A stretch of DNA of 64,000 nucleotides, taken from NCBI RefSeq assembly GCF_009380215.1, contig NZ_WHUG01000001.1:806001-870000 (forward strand), given 5' to 3'. Position numbers and translations under genes: made by a program. Below, one piece after another: positions 45,084 to 55,038 of the stretch; positions within the stretch are counted from its first letter, which is position 1; each line of letters opens with the position of its first letter. The notes under the pieces were generated by a model. That model did not search any database. It saw nothing but the letters and a program-made list of their open reading frames with translations, and was not told the DNA's origin. The DNA is from Rugamonas aquatica (lineage in GTDB: Bacteria > Pseudomonadota > Gammaproteobacteria > Burkholderiales > Burkholderiaceae_D).

Positions 45084-47348
45084 ATGAAAACGACCATGTC
45101 TCCACTGGCGCTGGCGCTGCTTGCCGCCTTCTCCACCTTCGCCTGCGCGGAGGACGCGCCCATCCATCAACTGGGCACCGTCACCATCACCGGCAACCGT
45201 CCGACCTCGCTGCCGACGCAAATCCCGACCACGATTGAAGGCATCACCCAGGCCGAAATCGAAAAGACCATCAACGCCACCGACTCGGAAGACGCGTTGA
45301 AATACCTCCCCAGCCTGCTGGTGCGCAAGCGCTACATCGGCGACTACAACCACGCCGTGCTGTCCACCCGCGCTTCCGGCACCGGCAACAGCGCGCGCTC
45401 GATGGTGTACGCCGACGGCATCCTGCTGTCCAACTACCTGGGCAACGGCGCCAGCTTCGCGCCGCGCTGGGGCATGGTCAGCCCGGAGCAGATCGACCGC
45501 GTCGATGTGCTGTACGGTCCCTTCTCAGCTGCCTACGGCGGCAACTCGGTCGGCGCCGTGGTCGATTACGTCACCCGCATGCCGGCCAAATTCGAAGCCC
45601 ACGCCAAGTTGACACTGACGCACCAGCCCTTCGAGCTGTATGGCACCAGCGACAGCTACGACGGCAAGCGCGCCAGCATCGCGCTGGGCGACCGCCAGGG
45701 CGCCTGGTCGTGGTACGTGGACCTGAGCCGCACCGACAGCGAAGGCCAGCCGCTGACCTTCCCCGCCAAGAACGTCGGCAAACCAAGCAGCGCGGGCATC
45801 CCCGTCACCGGCGCCGTTGCAGGCCTGGACCGCACCAACAGCAACTGGCTGCTGCTCGGCGCCGGCACCCAGTACCACACGGTGCAGGACCAGTTCAAGG
45901 CCAAGCTGGCCTACGACTTCTCGCCGACGGTGCGCGCCACCTACACCTTCGGCCTGTGGCGCAACGATTCCGAAGGCCGTCCCGAAACGTATCTGCGCGA
46001 TGCGGCGGGACGCCCGGTCTACTTCGGCACCGTCAACATCGCCGGCAGCAGCTACACGCTGGGCGCGACGGACTTCAACGTGTCGAATGAAAAGCTGCAG
46101 CACTTGATGCACGGCCTGACCGTCAAGTCCAACACCAAGGGAGTGTTCGACTGGGAGCTGGCCGCCAGCCTGTACGACTACGACAAGGACCGCCTGCGCG
46201 CCGCCACCGTCGAACTACCCGGCGCATTGACCGGAGGCGCGGGCCGCATCGTCAACCAGGGCGGCACCGGCTGGAACACCTTATCCGGCAAGGGCGTATG
46301 GCGCCCGGATGCAGCACACGTGGCGGAATTCGGCTATCAACGAGAGGCCTACAAACTGGCCAGCATCGAGAACGCCACCAGCAACTGGATCGACGGCGCT
46401 CCGGGCGACCGCAACTCCGCCTTCGCCGGCAAGACCGAAACCAACAGCCTGTATGCGCAGGACAGCTGGAAGTTCGCGCCCGCGTGGAAGACGGTTCTGG
46501 GCATGCGCTACGAGCGCTGGACCGCGCATGACGGCGCCACCTCCAACCGCACGACGACCAAGCCGCATCCGGAGCGCAGCGAAAACTACCTGTCGCCGAA
46601 AGCCGCGCTGGCGTATCAGGCCAGCGATGCGTGGGTGCTGAAAGCCTCGCTGGGCCGCGCCGTTCGCATGCCGACAGTGTCCGAGTTGTACCAGGGCGGT
46701 ATCAACGCGAGCGGTCAGCTTATCAACAACGATCCGAATCTGAAACCGGAAAAGTCCTGGACCACCGAGCTGACGGCGGAACGCCGCTTCGCCAACGGCC
46801 AGCTGCGCCTGACCGCATTCGGCGAGCGCACCAAGGACGCGCTGTACTCGCAAGTGAATGTGCTGGCCGGCGCCTCGGTCAGCACCGTGCAGAACGTCGA
46901 CCGCATCAACACCAAAGGACTGGAAGCCTCCTACACGGCGGACGATGTGTGGGTGCGCGGCCTGGGCCTGAGCTCCAGCCTGACCTGGACCGATTCCAAG
47001 ATCGCCCGCAACGACAAGTTCGCCGCCAGCGTGGGCATGTGGCAGCCGCGCATACCCGAATGGCGCGCCACCGGCGTCGCCAACTACGACGTGAACGATC
47101 AGCTATCGCTGACGCTGGCGGCGCGCTACAGCGGCCGTCAGTACTCGACGTTGGACAACACCGACGTCAATGGCTTCGCCTACATGGGCGCCAGCAAGTA
47201 CTTCACCACCGATGTGCGCGCGCGCTACCGCATCAACCGCCAGTGGAGCGCAGCAGTCGGCATCGATAACCTGAACAACTACAAGTACTGGAACTTCCAT
47301 CCATATCCGCAACGGACCTACGTGGCGGAACTGAAGTTCGACCTGTAA
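45084..47348 (+). CDS. TonB-dependent receptor
   Basis: The 754-residue outer-membrane receptor has a signal peptide (MKTTMSPLALALLAAFSTFA), a plug with EDALKYLPSLLVRKRYIGDY and RVDVLYGPFSAAYGGNSVGA, and a barrel ending with HPYPQRTYVAELKFDL. The ATG at 45084 has CAGGAA in front; the frame is open further upstream but that region is the DUF2946 gene in another frame. It follows the DUF2946 gene and is a clear paralogue of the receptor at 50580-52874, sharing the VRKRY/IRKRY plug and the C-terminal GIDNLNN...HPYP ending. A metal complex is the likely ligand. Confidence 0.9.
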   Translation: MKTTMSPLALALLAAFSTFACAEDAPIHQLGTVTITGNRPTSLPTQIPTTIEGITQAEIEKTINATDSEDALKYLPSLLVRKRYIGDYNHAVLSTRASGTGNSARSMVYADGILLSNYLGNGASFAPRWGMVSPEQIDRVDVLYGPFSAAYGGNSVGAVVDYVTRMPAKFEAHAKLTLTHQPFELYGTSDSYDGKRASIALGDRQGAWSWYVDLSRTDSEGQPLTFPAKNVGKPSSAGIPVTGAVAGLDRTNSNWLLLGAGTQYHTVQDQFKAKLAYDFSPTVRATYTFGLWRNDSEGRPETYLRDAAGRPVYFGTVNIAGSSYTLGATDFNVSNEKLQHLMHGLTVKSNTKGVFDWELAASLYDYDKDRLRAATVELPGALTGGAGRIVNQGGTGWNTLSGKGVWRPDAAHVAEFGYQREAYKLASIENATSNWIDGAPGDRNSAFAGKTETNSLYAQDSWKFAPAWKTVLGMRYERWTAHDGATSNRTTTKPHPERSENYLSPKAALAYQASDAWVLKASLGRAVRMPTVSELYQGGINASGQLINNDPNLKPEKSWTTELTAERRFANGQLRLTAFGERTKDALYSQVNVLAGASVSTVQNVDRINTKGLEASYTADDVWVRGLGLSSSLTWTDSKIARNDKFAASVGMWQPRIPEWRATGVANYDVNDQLSLTLAARYSGRQYSTLDNTDVNGFAYMGASKYFTTDVRARYRINRQWSAAVGIDNLNNYKYWNFHPYPQRTYVAELKFDL

Positions 47349-47359
47349 GCAGCAAACCC

Positions 47360-47393
47360 GCAGGCGCAATCGGATTTTTTCGATTGCGCCTGC
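47360..47393 (+). terminator. perfect 13-bp hairpin between receptor and flavohaemoprotein genes
   Basis: GCAGGCGCAATCG (47360-47372) and CGATTGCGCCTGC (47381-47393) pair perfectly around GATTTTTT. It begins 12 bases after the receptor stop codon. It lacks a T-run downstream, but the stem strength and position make a terminator likely. Confidence 0.7.
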
Positions 47394-47455
47394 TCTAACA
47401 TTTAAACATTCATGTGATATACTTCTTTACGTCGAAACCACACATGGACCGTAAA

Positions 47456-48637
47456 ATGCTCAGCACCGAACAAAAAGCCATCATCAGCGCCACCGTCCCG
47501 ATTCTCGAACAAGGCGGCGAGGCGCTGACGCGCCACTTCTACCTGACGCTGTTCCGCGACTTCCCGCAAGTGAAGCCCATCTTCAACCAGGCCAACCAGG
47601 CGGACGGCAATCAACAGCGCGCGCTGGCCAACGCGGTGCTGATGTACGCGAAGAATATCGAGCGGCTGGAGCAACTGGGCCCACTGGTTTCCACCATCAT
47701 CAACAAGCACGTGTCGCTGCAGATCCAGCGCGAGCACTATCCGATGGTCGGCGCCTCGCTGCTGAAGGCGATCCGCGAAGTACTGGGCGCGGACACCGCC
47801 ACCGACGCGGTGCTGGACGCATGGGGCGCGGCATACGGCCAACTGGCAGACATCCTGGCCGGCGCCGAGCAAAGCATCTACGAAAAGAACGCTGCGGCGG
47901 AAGGCGGCTGGAGCGGCGCGCGCGAGTTCAAGGTCGTATCGAAGACGGCGGAGAGCGACGAAGTCACCTCCTTCGTCATGCAGCCTGCGGACGGCGGCAA
48001 GGTGGTGGCGCATGCTCCGGGCCAGTATATCGGCCTGCTGGCAGTAGTGAACGGCGAAGAGCAGCGCCGCCAGTACTCGCTTTCCGCAGTGGGCAACGGC
48101 AGCAGCTACCGCATCAGCGTCAAGCGCGAGCCGGGCGGCGCGGTGTCCAACTACCTGCACGACCACGTTGGCGTTGGCGACAGCCTGCAACTGTTCCCGC
48201 CGTCGGGCGACTTCACGCTGGCGGATAGCGACAAGCCGCTGGTGCTGATCAGCGGCGGCGTCGGTATCACGCCAACGCTGGCGATGCTGACGGCGGCGCT
48301 GACTTCCGGCCGCCGCATCCACTTCATCCACGCGGCACGCCACGCCAACGTGCACGCCTTCCGCGACCACATCGACGCGCTGGCGGCGCAGCACCCGCAA
48401 CTGCAACGCTTCTACTGCTACGAAGCGGCCAACGACAGCGGCCCTCAGCCGCACGCCACCGGCTACATCGACCAGCAGAAACTGGGCGCCTGGCTGCCGG
48501 AGACGCGCGATGTTGAAGCCTACTTCCTCGGCCCGACGCCGTTCATGAAGGCCATCAAGTCGCACCTGCTGGAACTGGGCGTGCCGCAGTCGCAAACCTA
48601 CTACGAGTTCTTCGGCCCGGCCGAGGCACTGGGCTGA
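47456..48637 (+). CDS. hmp: flavohaemoprotein, nitric oxide dioxygenase
   Basis: The 393-residue enzyme has an N-terminal globin (about 1-140; the proximal His lies in NKHVSLQIQREHYP), an FAD-binding ferredoxin-reductase domain (about 150-255, with RQYSLSAVGNGSSYRISVKR) and an NAD domain (about 260-393, ISGGVGITPTLAML, ending YEFFGPAEALG). It converts nitric oxide and oxygen to nitrate. The family N-terminus MLSTEQ selects the ATG at 47456 over in-frame ATGs at 47414 and 47444. No convincing NsrR site was found, although the upstream sequence is AT-rich. Confidence 0.94.
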   Translation: MLSTEQKAIISATVPILEQGGEALTRHFYLTLFRDFPQVKPIFNQANQADGNQQRALANAVLMYAKNIERLEQLGPLVSTIINKHVSLQIQREHYPMVGASLLKAIREVLGADTATDAVLDAWGAAYGQLADILAGAEQSIYEKNAAAEGGWSGAREFKVVSKTAESDEVTSFVMQPADGGKVVAHAPGQYIGLLAVVNGEEQRRQYSLSAVGNGSSYRISVKREPGGAVSNYLHDHVGVGDSLQLFPPSGDFTLADSDKPLVLISGGVGITPTLAMLTAALTSGRRIHFIHAARHANVHAFRDHIDALAAQHPQLQRFYCYEAANDSGPQPHATGYIDQQKLGAWLPETRDVEAYFLGPTPFMKAIKSHLLELGVPQSQTYYEFFGPAEALG

Positions 48638-48654
48638 TTCCCTGGGCGTGATAA

Positions 48655-48687
48655 GATGTCGGTGCTTCATCCACTAACACCGACATC
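48655..48687 (+). promoter_or_regulatory. hairpin directly before the Fur/Zur-family start codon
   Basis: GATGTCGGTG (48655-48664) pairs perfectly with CACCGACATC (48678-48687) around a 13-base loop, and the ATG follows at 48688 with no gap. No Shine-Dalgarno sequence is visible. It could be the hmp terminator, a regulatory leader, or an operator dyad. Confidence 0.5.
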
Positions 48688-49113
48688 ATGCATACCCCAG
48701 TAGCAGACCAAGCAGAAACCCTGATACGTGCCACCGGCGCCCGCGTAACGCGCCCGCGCGTCACGGTGCTGGAGTTTCTGCTGGCCCAGCACAAGTCGCT
48801 GACGCACCACGAGATCCACGCCCAGCTGTCCGACGCCGCGCTCGACCCGGTCACGTTGTACCGCGTGCTGGAGTGGCTGACCGAGAACGAACTGGTACAC
48901 CGCATCGCAGGCGCCGACACCGTCTGGCGCTTCAGCGCAGGCGCCGGCCACCACTCGCACGAACACGCCCACTTCCAATGCACCAGCTGCGAGGAAGTCA
49001 CCTGCTTTACCGAAGTCGCACTGCCGCGCAAGATCAAACTTCCTGAAGGCTTCCAGAGCCAGGAAATGGACTTCCTCATCAAGGGCACCTGCCCGCACTG
49101 CGCCAAGCGCTAA
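48688..49113 (+). CDS. Fur-family transcriptional regulator, probably Zur
   Basis: The 141-residue protein has the Fur-family winged helix (about 10-85, ALDPVTLYRVLEWLTENELV) and a C-terminal metal-binding dimer domain with HHSHEHAHFQCTSCEEVTCF and the late CPHC. The two CxxC pairs give a structural zinc site and the His-rich motif a regulatory site. Closeness to a COG0523 GTPase and to metal-uptake genes favours zinc (Zur) over iron, but Fur or Mur cannot be excluded by sequence. It follows hmp by 50 bases. Confidence 0.85.
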   Translation: MHTPVADQAETLIRATGARVTRPRVTVLEFLLAQHKSLTHHEIHAQLSDAALDPVTLYRVLEWLTENELVHRIAGADTVWRFSAGAGHHSHEHAHFQCTSCEEVTCFTEVALPRKIKLPEGFQSQEMDFLIKGTCPHCAKR

Positions 49114-49198
49114 CTCCCGCAATCGTTCGCCCTCATAGCGAAAGGCCCCGGCAAGGGCGGCCTGCCGCATCGTCACGTCCATTCCCATCGCAGAAATT

Positions 49199-49221
49199 TT
49201 AATGCAACTGTATTGCATTAA
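49199..49221. promoter_or_regulatory. candidate Zur-type operator 1 upstream of the COG0523 GTPase
   Basis: The core ATGCAA-CTGTA-TTGCAT (49202-49218) extends to a perfect 23-base palindrome, flanked by TTA and TAA. It lies between the Fur/Zur gene and the GTPase gene, 102 bases before the latter's ATG, in an AT-rich region. Confidence 0.65.
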
Positions 49222-49252
49222 CAATCCAGACCAACTATGATGCAACTCGATT

Positions 49253-49269
49253 ATGCAAGTCAATTGCAT
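49253..49269. promoter_or_regulatory. candidate Zur-type operator 2 upstream of the COG0523 GTPase
   Basis: ATGCAA-GTCAA-TTGCAT repeats operator 1 with the same 5-base spacer and a different central sequence. Its centre is 51 bases from that of operator 1, about five helical turns. A lone ATGCAA half-site lies at 49240-49245. This spacing on one face of the helix fits cooperative repressor binding. Confidence 0.65.
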
Positions 49270-49322
49270 TAGCGAGTATCCCATCAATCCCTGCGCAAGC
49301 GCGCATCCACCGCGAGAATCTC

Positions 49323-50570
<1,248 letters not shown>

Positions 50571-50579
50571 GACCCAACT

Positions 50580-52874
50580 ATGAACCTGACCATACGACCA
50601 TTGGCCGCAGCGATCTCGCTGGCACTGGCCACCGGCGGCTACGCCTGCGCGGACGACGCCACCATGCCCACCGTGACCATCAACAGCGCCCGCAGCGGAC
50701 TCGATCCCGACCTGCCGACCACCAGCGTCACCAAAACGCAGGAAGAACTGCGCCAGCAGCAGAACATCTTCAACCCGGAAGACGCGCTGCGCAACCTGCC
50801 CAGCATGACGATCCGCAAGCGCTATAGCGGCGACCGCAATGCGCTGGTCGGCGGCCGCAGCTTCTCCACAACGCAGGCGCCGCGCGCACTGGTGACGATG
50901 GACGGCTATCTGCTGTCGAACTTCCTGGGCCGCTTCGACGCGCCGCGCTGGAACATGATCGCGCCGGAAGAGATCACCCGCATCGATGTGCTGTACGGCC
51001 CCTTCTCCGCGCTCTATCCCGGCAACGCAATCGGCACCACCATCGCCGTCAGCACCAGCCGCCCGACGCAGTTCGGCGGCGCGGTGCGGCTGGCGATGCA
51101 GGACCAGAGCTTCGACCAGTACGGCGACAAGGGCCACTACCGCAACTATCAGGGCTCGGCGCTGATCGGCGACAGGCTGGCTTCCGGCCTGTGGTACAAG
51201 CTGATGCTCAACCATCAGGACTCGACCAGCCAGCCGATGGGCTACTACACCGTCACCGCCAACGCAGCGGGCGACTTCCCGACGCCGGCCGGCGGCGGCG
51301 CGGCCACGCCAGTGACAGGCATACGCTACGACACCGGGCCTTTCGGCACCAGGCGCGCCATATTCGGCGCCAACACCGGCGCCATCGACCACACGCAGCA
51401 GAACACCGTCAAGGCCACCTTCGGCTATGACTTCTCGCCGGTGCTGGGCGCTGAAGGTTTCATAGCCTGGTGGGGCAACCAGAGCGTAACGCGCAACCAG
51501 ACCTTCCTGCGCGACGCATCCGGCGGCAGCGTATGGTCGGGCCGCGTCACCGACGGCGCCAACGTCTTCGTGTTGCCGGCATCCACCTTTGCGCCGTACA
51601 CCCGCGACGAGCATCACGGCCAGGCTGGCCTGACGGTCAAGAGCCGCAACAAGACCGGCTGGAACGCCAGCGTTTCCGCCAGCGTCTATCGGATTCTCGA
51701 CGACGTGCAGCGCAACGCCGGCAGCGCCGATCCGCTTGCGGCCAGCGGCGGCGCCGGCAACGCGGTGGTCCGCGACGGCAGCGGCTTCGGCTCCATCGAC
51801 CTGCAATCGACCTACACGCCGACACCGGGCGACTGGACCGGCGGCGCACACGCCCTCACCTTCGGCCTGCACGCGGACGACTATAAACTCAAACAGACAA
51901 CCCGCACCACCGCCGACTGGCGCAACGCCAACGGCCCGGAAGCGCAGTTTGTCGGCGGCGAGACTCAGGTGCTGGCGGCGTACGGACAGGATGCCTGGCG
52001 TTTCGCGCCGCACTGGCAAGCCACCTTCGGCCTGCGCGCCGAATCGTGGGAAGCCACCAACGGCGTGCAGCGCATGGGTGCCGCCGCGCCACCGTACCCG
52101 CGCCGCAGCGAACAAGCGTGGTCGCCGAAATTCTCACTGGCCTGGGACGCATCGGACGACACCACCGTACGTTTGTCCGCCGCGCGCGGAACCCGCTTCG
52201 CCACCGTGGCCGAACTATTCCAGGGAACGACTGCTGGCAGCAGCATCATCGTCAACGATCCGAACCTGAAGCCCGAACGTTCCAACGCGCTGGAGCTAAT
52301 GGCGGAACAGCGCTACGCAATCGGCAGCCTGCGCGCCTCGCTGTTCCAGGACGACGTGCGCAACACCATCTGGAGCCAGTTGAACCTCAACGTCTTCCCC
52401 AATGTGACCAATGTGCAGAACGTCGGACGCGTACGCACGCGCGGACTGGAGCTGGTCGGCCAGATCGACAGGCTGGGTATCCAGGGCCTGAGCGCGGACG
52501 CCAATATCGCGTTCAGCAAATCCACCATCCTGGAGAACGACAACTATCTGCCTTCGGTCGGCAAGAACTGGGCGCGCGTGCCGCGTGTGCGTTCGGCCAC
52601 CACGCTGACCTATGCGCCGGCCGACACCTGGAGCGCCTCCGCGACCTACCGCTATGCAGGCGCGCAGTTCAACGAGATCAATAACAGCGACTACAACTCC
52701 GATGTCTACGGCGGCGTATCCCGCGTCAGCCAGCTGGATGTGCGGCTGCTGCTTAAACCCGCCAAAGGCACGGAAGTCGCCATCGGCATCGATAACCTCA
52801 ACAACAACCGCGCCTACCAGCTGCATCCCTATCCGGGACGCACGCTGTCAGCCGAAGTGCGCTACGCCTTCTAG
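50580..52874 (+). CDS. TonB-dependent receptor of the COG0523/ABC operon
   Basis: The 764-residue receptor has a signal peptide (NLTIRPLAAAISLALATGGY), a plug (EDALRNLPSMTIRKRYSGDR, RIDVLYGPFSALYPGNAIG) and a barrel ending HPYPGRTLSAEVRYAF. It is paralogous to the receptor at 45084-47348. It sits 9 bases after the GTPase gene and is followed within 9 bases by ABC transporter genes, so it is probably the outer-membrane step for the same substrate. A zinc or metallophore ligand is inferred from the operon. Confidence 0.9.
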   Translation: MNLTIRPLAAAISLALATGGYACADDATMPTVTINSARSGLDPDLPTTSVTKTQEELRQQQNIFNPEDALRNLPSMTIRKRYSGDRNALVGGRSFSTTQAPRALVTMDGYLLSNFLGRFDAPRWNMIAPEEITRIDVLYGPFSALYPGNAIGTTIAVSTSRPTQFGGAVRLAMQDQSFDQYGDKGHYRNYQGSALIGDRLASGLWYKLMLNHQDSTSQPMGYYTVTANAAGDFPTPAGGGAATPVTGIRYDTGPFGTRRAIFGANTGAIDHTQQNTVKATFGYDFSPVLGAEGFIAWWGNQSVTRNQTFLRDASGGSVWSGRVTDGANVFVLPASTFAPYTRDEHHGQAGLTVKSRNKTGWNASVSASVYRILDDVQRNAGSADPLAASGGAGNAVVRDGSGFGSIDLQSTYTPTPGDWTGGAHALTFGLHADDYKLKQTTRTTADWRNANGPEAQFVGGETQVLAAYGQDAWRFAPHWQATFGLRAESWEATNGVQRMGAAAPPYPRRSEQAWSPKFSLAWDASDDTTVRLSAARGTRFATVAELFQGTTAGSSIIVNDPNLKPERSNALELMAEQRYAIGSLRASLFQDDVRNTIWSQLNLNVFPNVTNVQNVGRVRTRGLELVGQIDRLGIQGLSADANIAFSKSTILENDNYLPSVGKNWARVPRVRSATTLTYAPADTWSASATYRYAGAQFNEINNSDYNSDVYGGVSRVSQLDVRLLLKPAKGTEVAIGIDNLNNNRAYQLHPYPGRTLSAEVRYAF

Positions 52875-52883
52875 GGAGCCTGA

Positions 52884-53588
52884 ATGATACGCATCGAACA
52901 ACTGAGTAAGCGCTACGACGGCCGCACTGTGGTCGACGCGCTGGACCTGCACGTGCATGGCGGCGAGATCTACGCGCTGCTGGGCCCCAACGGCGCTGGC
53001 AAATCCACCACCATCGGCTGCCTGCTGGGCTTTGTGGAGGCCGACGGCGGCAGCATCCGCCTGGCAGGTTCCAGCCTTCCGCCAGCGCGTGCCGCCGTCG
53101 AACATGCCGCCTACATCGCCGAGAACATCGCGCTGTACGAACGCCTGACCGGCGTGGAGAACGTCGAGTTCTTCATGCGGCTGCTGGGCAAGCGTCCAAG
53201 CCGCAAACAGATCGAGGCGCTGCTGGAACGTGCCGGCCTGCCGGAACATACATGGCACCGCATGGCCTCCGGCTATTCGAAAGGCATGCGTCAGAAAGTC
53301 GGCATCGTCATGGCGCTGGCCAAGGGCGCGCAGGTGCTGGTGCTGGACGAACCGACATCCGGGCTCGATCCCGAGGCCAGTGTGAGTTTCGGGGAGCTGG
53401 TGCGCTCGCTGGCGAAAGACGGCGCGGCGGTGCTGATGGCAACGCACGATCTGTTCCGCGCGCAGGAGCTGGCGGATCGTTGCGGCATGCTGGTGGGTGG
53501 CCGACTGGCCGGTGAATGGAGACTGGGAGAATTGAATGCAGGCGAACTTGAACGTAACTACCTTGACATCCTCGCCCGCCGCAACTGA
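52884..53588 (+). CDS. ABC transporter ATP-binding protein
   Basis: The 234-residue ATPase has Walker A LLGPNGAGKSTTIG, signature SGYSKGMRQKVG, Walker B VLVLDEPTSGLDPEA and the switch His in MATHD. It belongs to the ABC-2 exporter or DrrA-like class. The AGGGAG ribosome site overlaps the receptor stop region. It partners with the two DUF3526 permeases that follow. Its substrate is not set by sequence. Confidence 0.93.
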   Translation: MIRIEQLSKRYDGRTVVDALDLHVHGGEIYALLGPNGAGKSTTIGCLLGFVEADGGSIRLAGSSLPPARAAVEHAAYIAENIALYERLTGVENVEFFMRLLGKRPSRKQIEALLERAGLPEHTWHRMASGYSKGMRQKVGIVMALAKGAQVLVLDEPTSGLDPEASVSFGELVRSLAKDGAAVLMATHDLFRAQELADRCGMLVGGRLAGEWRLGELNAGELERNYLDILARRN

Positions 53589-55038
53589 GCGGGCCGGCCA
53601 CGCCGGCTGGCGGGCCTGGGCGACAGCCTGCCATGGCGCATGGCAGGCCGACTGGCGCGAACGCCGCCGCGACTGGCGGGTGTGGCTGGTGATCGGCGTC
53701 GGCCTGGCGCTGGCCGTGTGCGCGGCCCTGCTGTCGTCGCTGGAGTTGAACGCCACGCTGGCGGCGCGCGCCGACGCGCAGCATGCGGAGCAAGAGCGCT
53801 GGTCGCATCAAGGCAAGAAGTATCCGCATGCGGCGGCGCACTATGGTGTTTATGTCTTCAAACCCTTGTCGGTGCTGGCGGCGCTGGATCCCGGCGTGGA
53901 GCGCTATGTCGGCTCCAGCGTATGGCTGGAAGCGCACAAGCAGAATGAGCTGATCTACCGCCCTGCCGACGATGAACCCGGCGCCACGCGCCAGTTCCGC
54001 CTCACGCCCGCATTCGTACTGCTGGTGATCGCGCCGATGGCGATGGTCTTCCTTGGCTTCGGCATGTTTGCCGGCGAACGGGAACGCGGCACGCTGGCGT
54101 CGCTGCGCATCAATGCTGCGCCGCTGGGCGCCATCGCCTTGGCGCGGGCGGCGGTGCTGCTATGCCTGGCCGCGACGCTGGTGCTGCCCGCGTGCCTGGC
54201 GGTCGGTGTGCTGGAATGGGCCACGGCGGCGCGCTCTCCCTTCAGCGACGGCGCCGCACGCGCTGTGCTGTTTGGTGGCGGCTACCTGTTCTACCTTTGC
54301 ACTTGGGCGGCTTTGATCGCAGGCGTCTCGGCATGGGCGCCGTCGCTGCGTGCAAGCCTGGCGGTGTTGATCGGACTGTGGGCAGCCACCACACTGGTGC
54401 TGCCGCGCGCGGCCATCGAACTGGCGCAGTTGGCGGCGCCGCTGCCGACGATGCAGCAGTTCCGTGCAGATCTCGACGCCGCACTCGGCACGCCGGACGA
54501 TCCAGATCAGGCCAGGCGCGACCAGCAGCAGCTGTTGCGTCAATATGGCGTTAGCGACGTCAAGGACTTGCCGGTCAACTGGGCGGGCATCAGCCTGCGG
54601 CGCGGCGAGGAACATGGCAATCGCCTGTTCGACGCGCACTACGGCCGCCTGTTCGCAGCCATGCGCAGCCAGGACAATGCGGCCGCGCTGGCCGGCTGGC
54701 TGTCGCCGGCGGTGGCGTTGGCCGGCCTGTCCGGCTCCGCGGCAGGCAGCGACACGGCTCACCACATCCAGTTCGTCAACGGCGCCGAGCAGCAGCGCCG
54801 CGCGATACAAGAGGTGCTGAACGTCGCGATCACCGCCAATCCCGAAAAGAACGGCGTGCGCTACGACGGCGACCAATCGCTGTGGGACCGCGTACCGCCG
54901 TTCCGGTTCACCTACGCGCCGCTGGACCTCGGTGCGCTGGCACTGCGCCAAGTGCTGCCGCTGGCATTCCTCTTCCTTGCAAGCCTGCTGCTGTGCTGTA
55001 CCGGCTTGCGCCATCTCCGTCGCGGAAGCTTACGATGA
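53536..55038 (+). CDS. DUF3526 ABC-2-type permease 1
   Basis: The 500-residue protein has an N-terminal membrane helix (about 48-70), a long periplasmic loop, about five more helices (about 155-290) and a last helix near 478-495. This is the DUF3526 ABC-2 layout. Its ATG overlaps the end of the ATPase gene by 53 bases; GGGAGA at 53525-53530 supports this start. It probably forms a heterodimer with the following permease. Confidence 0.85.
   Translation: MQANLNVTTLTSSPAATERAGHAGWRAWATACHGAWQADWRERRRDWRVWLVIGVGLALAVCAALLSSLELNATLAARADAQHAEQERWSHQGKKYPHAAAHYGVYVFKPLSVLAALDPGVERYVGSSVWLEAHKQNELIYRPADDEPGATRQFRLTPAFVLLVIAPMAMVFLGFGMFAGERERGTLASLRINAAPLGAIALARAAVLLCLAATLVLPACLAVGVLEWATAARSPFSDGAARAVLFGGGYLFYLCTWAALIAGVSAWAPSLRASLAVLIGLWAATTLVLPRAAIELAQLAAPLPTMQQFRADLDAALGTPDDPDQARRDQQQLLRQYGVSDVKDLPVNWAGISLRRGEEHGNRLFDAHYGRLFAAMRSQDNAAALAGWLSPAVALAGLSGSAAGSDTAHHIQFVNGAEQQRRAIQEVLNVAITANPEKNGVRYDGDQSLWDRVPPFRFTYAPLDLGALALRQVLPLAFLFLASLLLCCTGLRHLRRGSLR

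Noticed and set aside
47405..47427. Possible NsrR-type 11-1-11 site before hmp (AACATTCATGT-G-ATATACTTCTT)
   Set aside because: About 15 of 22 consensus positions match, but its two halves agree with each other at only 6 of 11, so it is too weak to list as a feature.
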